Both the position numbers and the translations under genes were made by a program. The notes beneath the pieces are model-generated. The model searched no databases and had not been told where the DNA came from. It saw nothing but the letters and a program-made list of their open reading frames with translations. From an uncultured Opitutales bacterium (GTDB lineage: Bacteria > Verrucomicrobiota > Verrucomicrobiia > Opitutales > Seribacteraceae): a stretch of DNA of 33,283 nt. The DNA is taken from contig CAJQKB010000156.1 in NCBI GenBank assembly GCA_905478775.1, positions 1 to 33,283 on the forward strand. Reading direction: 5' to 3'. This document shows, in pieces, positions 31,365-33,283 of the stretch (positions within the stretch are counted from its first letter, which is position 1; every line of letters begins with the position of its first letter).

Positions 31365-32090
31365 TTACCGATTGCGAGCAAAAGGGCGAGAATATCCCGA
31401 TTGGAATAATTTTACTCCCTTTTTCTTTATTAGTGGGGTTAAGACAATCCCCGCAGCAAATCCTCCAAGGTGGGCGGCCACGGCAACCCCACTGGCCGCT
31501 TTCATTGATTCCGGAAAAGCCAGTATTTGCTGAACGAACCACCAGCCCAAAACCAAAAAGGCAGGTACCTGGACTGTACCCACTAAAATAATAATCCAGT
31601 AAAAGACCCGAATTCTGGCTCGTGGATAAAGTAAAAGATAACTTGCTATCACTCCAGAAATTGCTCCCGACGCCCCTACCATGGGAATGGTGGAATCTGG
31701 ACTGCTTAAGGCTTGGGCAAATGCGGCAAGCAGACCACAGGATAGATAAAATAAAAAATACCAAAGCTTTCCCATCGCTTCTTCCACATTATCGCCATAC
31801 AGGTACAAGAAGAGCATGTTTCCAAGTAGATGGAAAATACCACCGTGACTAAACATAGAGGTGAGCACAGTACTCCATTCCCACGCGATCGTTTCTAAGG
31901 AGAAATTGGATAACTGACTAAAGAACATCGAAGGAATAAAGCCAAAACTAGAAAAGAATACCTGCTTTTCATCGGGTTCAAGCGGGAGTTGCCAGGCAAA
32001 AAATACCCACAGGTTACCGCCAATTAACATCCAGTTGACCCACGGGAACGAGCGGGTCGGGTTATCGTCTTGGTAAGGGAAAAGAAACAC
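31365..32090 (-). CDS. Rhomboid-family intramembrane serine protease
   Basis: 241 residues with about six or seven hydrophobic segments. Catalytic serine is in the GASGAISGV motif (near residue 139), catalytic histidine in VAAHLGGFAAG (near 206), and the oxyanion H/N pair in HLLGNMLFLYLYG (near 90). Rhomboids cleave transmembrane helices of other proteins; the target here is unknown. The start is GTG at 32090 (FLFPYQDDNPTRSFPWVNW, the usual short cytosolic lead before TM1). It is upstream of valS on the same strand with a 125-bp gap. It is divergent from the 81-residue orphan gene. Confidence 0.92.
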   Translation of the reverse strand: MFLFPYQDDNPTRSFPWVNWMLIGGNLWVFFAWQLPLEPDEKQVFFSSFGFIPSMFFSQLSNFSLETIAWEWSTVLTSMFSHGGIFHLLGNMLFLYLYGDNVEEAMGKLWYFLFYLSCGLLAAFAQALSSPDSTIPMVGASGAISGVIASYLLLYPRARIRVFYWIIILVGTVQVPAFLVLGWWFVQQILAFPESMKAASGVAVAAHLGGFAAGIVLTPLIKKKGVKLFQSGYSRPFARNR

Positions 32091-32140
32091 AACTTTTACC
32101 TACCTAATCGAAAAAGGAAAGGCAATCGCGTTGAACCCGC

Positions 32141-32170
32141 TTGCCTGAAAGATGTAAAAATTATTATCAT
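32141..32170 (+). promoter_or_regulatory. Sigma-70-type promoter, near-leaderless
   Basis: TTGCCT (32141-32146), 18-bp spacer, TATCAT (32165-32170). The expected start is at about 32177-32178, one or two bases before the ATG at 32179. Confidence 0.45.
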
Positions 32171-32178
32171 CCTAATCT

Positions 32179-32424
32179 ATGACTAATGAATCACATGAAA
32201 GGCTGGCCGTTTTCAGAAGTGACTCTGGTATCACCCTTTCCTTCGGCCCGAATACCTATTTTATCGATTCTTCCGATCCCTTCCATAATATTGCCCTCAA
32301 AGCACTTGCTCAGGATGATTATGTTCCCTTTTACATTGAAATTGCCAAGAGGGAAGGATTGGGCCCTGAATTTCGGGATACTCTTATGAGAGAGATCGAG
32401 AACTTGGCTGATTCAGAGGATTAA
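32179..32424 (+). CDS. Small hypothetical protein, 81 residues
   Basis: Unrecognised. The sequence is acidic (ends ENLADSED) with no signal or membrane segment. A short beta-like opening (RLAVFRSDSGITLSFGPNTYFIDSSD) is followed by helices (FHNIALKALAQDDYVPFYIEIAKREGLGPEFRDTLMREI). The ordered secondary-structure pattern, an ATG start and a promoter with correct spacing directly upstream favour a real gene. It converges on fxsA with 36 bp between the stops. A second reading frame over the same bases (from 32186) has less protein-like content. Confidence 0.7.
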   Translation: MTNESHERLAVFRSDSGITLSFGPNTYFIDSSDPFHNIALKALAQDDYVPFYIEIAKREGLGPEFRDTLMREIENLADSED

Positions 32425-32460
32425 ATTATTGTAAACAGAACGAGTTGAAAAATCGATCGC

Positions 32461-32904
32461 TCACACATCAATTACATCATCGCGGGAATTTTTAAAGGAG
32501 TCCTTGTCCCCAGGTTTTCCTCCCTTATTGGGCCGGATGGTGGAGAAATTCCCCCCAAAACTTTTCTTCAGGCTGGCCGCAATTCCTTTTCTGAATTTGG
32601 GCACCATTAATGCAAAGCCAAACAAATCAGTTAGAATGCCCGGGGTAATCAATACGATCCCCCCGACCACGATCATTGCCCCCTCAATAAGTTTATCGGT
32701 GGGCGGACGACCACTTTTTAGTTCACTCTGGATTTTGGCTAAAGTGGAAAGGCCCTGTTGCCGGGCGAGTGATGCCCCTAAAATCCCCGTAAAGACAATC
32801 AATCCTATTGTCGGCAGAAATCCAATCCTCGCTCCCACCATGATTAAAAGGTAAAGCTCGGCAACGGGGATAAATATAAAAAGGAATAACAGACGACTAA
32901 ACAT
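32461..32904 (-). CDS. fxsA: FxsA-family membrane protein
   Basis: 147 residues. FxsA proteins are small inner-membrane proteins, named for suppression of F exclusion of phage T7 in E. coli. The family pattern is clear: LFLFIFIPVAELYLLIMVGARIG at the start, GFLPTIGLIVFTGILGASLARQQG, a cytosolic helix with SGRPPTDKLIEGAMIVVGG, and ITPGILTDLFGFALMVP. Three or four hydrophobic helices are visible. The C-terminal tail is charged and likely cytoplasmic. ATG start without a Shine-Dalgarno sequence. Confidence 0.92.
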   Translation of the reverse strand: MFSRLLFLFIFIPVAELYLLIMVGARIGFLPTIGLIVFTGILGASLARQQGLSTLAKIQSELKSGRPPTDKLIEGAMIVVGGIVLITPGILTDLFGFALMVPKFRKGIAASLKKSFGGNFSTIRPNKGGKPGDKDSFKNSRDDVIDV

Positions 32905-32986
32905 AGATTACACATTTTGCGCATCTCTTGAAGATAGACAAGAGAGATAGGTATCGTAGAAGTTAGTTTTACTATTTTCTTTCGAT

Positions 32987-33121
32987 TCATGCAATGAGAA
33001 GGAGTGCGTTGTCATTAAAGCGTACTCTCGATTCCTCACGACTAGTCATCGCGAGGATGTAAACCGGTGGCGATCCACTGAAAGTAAGGGAGCGTACCCG
33101 CCACTCCCAATTCATTTCCAT
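32987..33121 (-). CDS. Candidate small protein gene, 44 residues
   Basis: A minus-strand reading frame from ATG 33121 to TGA 32987, with an alternative GTG at 33145 for 52 residues. The product begins MEMNWEWRVRSLTFSGSPP and ends DNALLLIA; its mixed composition and strand/helix alternation look protein-like. The region is visibly richer in G and C than its flanks. An in-frame TAA lies upstream at about 33155, so it is not a fragment of a longer frame. The same bases have strong inverted repeats, so it may instead be an RNA element or repeat with an incidental frame. Unrecognised family. Confidence 0.35.
   Translation of the reverse strand: MEMNWEWRVRSLTFSGSPPVYILAMTSREESRVRFNDNALLLIA
33001..33108. 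other. Region of consecutive stem-loops with a possible pseudoknot
   Basis: Three potential helices follow one another. GAGTGCG (33002-33008) pairs with CGTACTC (33021-33027), with one G-T pair. TCCTC-A-CGA (33033-33041) pairs with TCG-C-GAGGA (33049-33057), with one mismatch. GTGGCG (33067-33072) pairs with CGCCAC (33099-33104). GGGAG (33088-33092), inside the last loop, can pair with CTCCC (33104-33108), forming an H-type pseudoknot apart from one shared base. It is part of the 326 bases between fxsA and the final partial gene. It could be a non-coding RNA or a structured part of the small gene on the other strand. Confidence 0.35.
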
Positions 33122-33176
33122 TTCCCCACTCTTTCTTTCCTTCACTTTCCAACTTTATAACCCATCGTAAAGTTGT

Positions 33177-33206
33177 TTGACAATTAGCCCACATTGTAAG
33201 TTTAAT
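33177..33206 (+). promoter_or_regulatory. Sigma-70-type promoter of the last gene
   Basis: Perfect TTGACA (33177-33182), 18-bp spacer, TTTAAT (33201-33206). The predicted start is near 33213, about 18 bases before the ATG at 33231. It lies downstream of the structured region, so that region is not in this mRNA's leader if this promoter is used. Confidence 0.55.
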
Positions 33207-33230
33207 TATGCACATTTTCTTTTTATTATT

Positions 33231-33283
33231 ATGAAAACAATACGGGTCTTATACTCTTTCCTCTTTGCTTCATCCCTTTGGTC
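33231..33283 (+). CDS. Start of a secreted-protein gene, cut by the window end
   Basis: ATG at 33231 opens a frame reading MKTIRVLYSFLFASSLW to the end of the window. Lys/Arg followed by a hydrophobic stretch is the beginning of a signal peptide. A promoter with a perfect -35 box sits at the right distance upstream. Nothing can be said about the mature protein. Confidence 0.55.
   Translation, partial: MKTIRVLYSFLFASSLW

Noticed and set aside
32994-33062. Plus-strand 22-codon leader-peptide-like frame (MRRSALSLKR...).
   Set aside because: It is the complement of the more protein-like minus-strand frame, and the promoter of the following gene starts transcription after it.
33058-33108. Resemblance to a cobalamin riboswitch core (CCGGTG..GATCC...CCCGCCACT).
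   Set aside because: No B12-box (GCCAGGAGACCTGCC-like) follows, the distance between the two parts is too long, and a better promoter for the next gene lies downstream of it.

Overview
This is a stretch of bacterial chromosome that is moderately AT-rich by eye. The gene content suggests a member of the Verrucomicrobia (Opitutae / Puniceicoccales-like, probably marine). That assignment is an inference. It rests on a pyrophosphate-type phosphofructokinase, an exported-looking SAM methyltransferase, a secreted PQQ-propeller/InlB-repeat protein with an aromatic C-terminal domain of the kind I associate with that group, a valyl-tRNA synthetase with a TMGH version of the HIGH motif, and almost no Shine-Dalgarno sequences. 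I see no rRNA, tRNA, CRISPR array, phage or insertion sequence.

Layout. 1-2229 (+): ABC-F ATPase (5' end cut by the window) and thymidine kinase. 4770-2244 (-): a four-gene unit of low-molecular-weight phosphatase, fructosamine-3-kinase-like kinase, hypoxanthine phosphoribosyltransferase and a YqaA-like membrane protein. The last three start with TTG, and the first two form a plausible protein-deglycation pair. 4870-6683 (+): SDR/epimerase, YbaB and RecR, behind a promoter that appears to start transcription at or next to the ATG.

16030-6689 (-) is the most interesting block. It encodes a sigma-54-dependent response regulator, a secreted Lys/Glu-rich helical protein, a putative outer-membrane beta-barrel, a membrane histidine kinase with an unusual H-box, and a 1321-residue secreted protein (eight-bladed propeller plus 11 InlB-type repeats). 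Between the regulator and the helical protein lie a sigma-54-like -24/-12 promoter and two matching perfect palindromes centred about 118 and 151 bp upstream of the predicted start site. The helical gene ends in a strong intrinsic terminator. This looks like a regulator-enhancer-output circuit comparable in logic to ZraPSR/Cpx envelope-stress systems, with a non-homologous output protein.

16108-22452 is mostly plus strand: N-acetylmuramoyl-L-alanine amidase, IspH, adenylosuccinate lyase and PPi-phosphofructokinase. Two minus-strand genes for exported proteins lie between the first two. 25793-22479 (-): dihydrofolate reductase, then a diaminopimelate decarboxylase / cystathionine gamma-synthase-like pair overlapping by 4 bp. 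25887-28400 (+): a large Ski2-like helicase. 31239-28516 (-): valyl-tRNA synthetase. 32090-31365 (-): rhomboid protease. 32179-32424 (+): an 81-residue orphan. 32904-32461 (-): FxsA. The last 370 bases hold a candidate small minus-strand gene that coincides with strong RNA-folding potential, and a promoter plus the first 53 bases of another secreted-protein gene.
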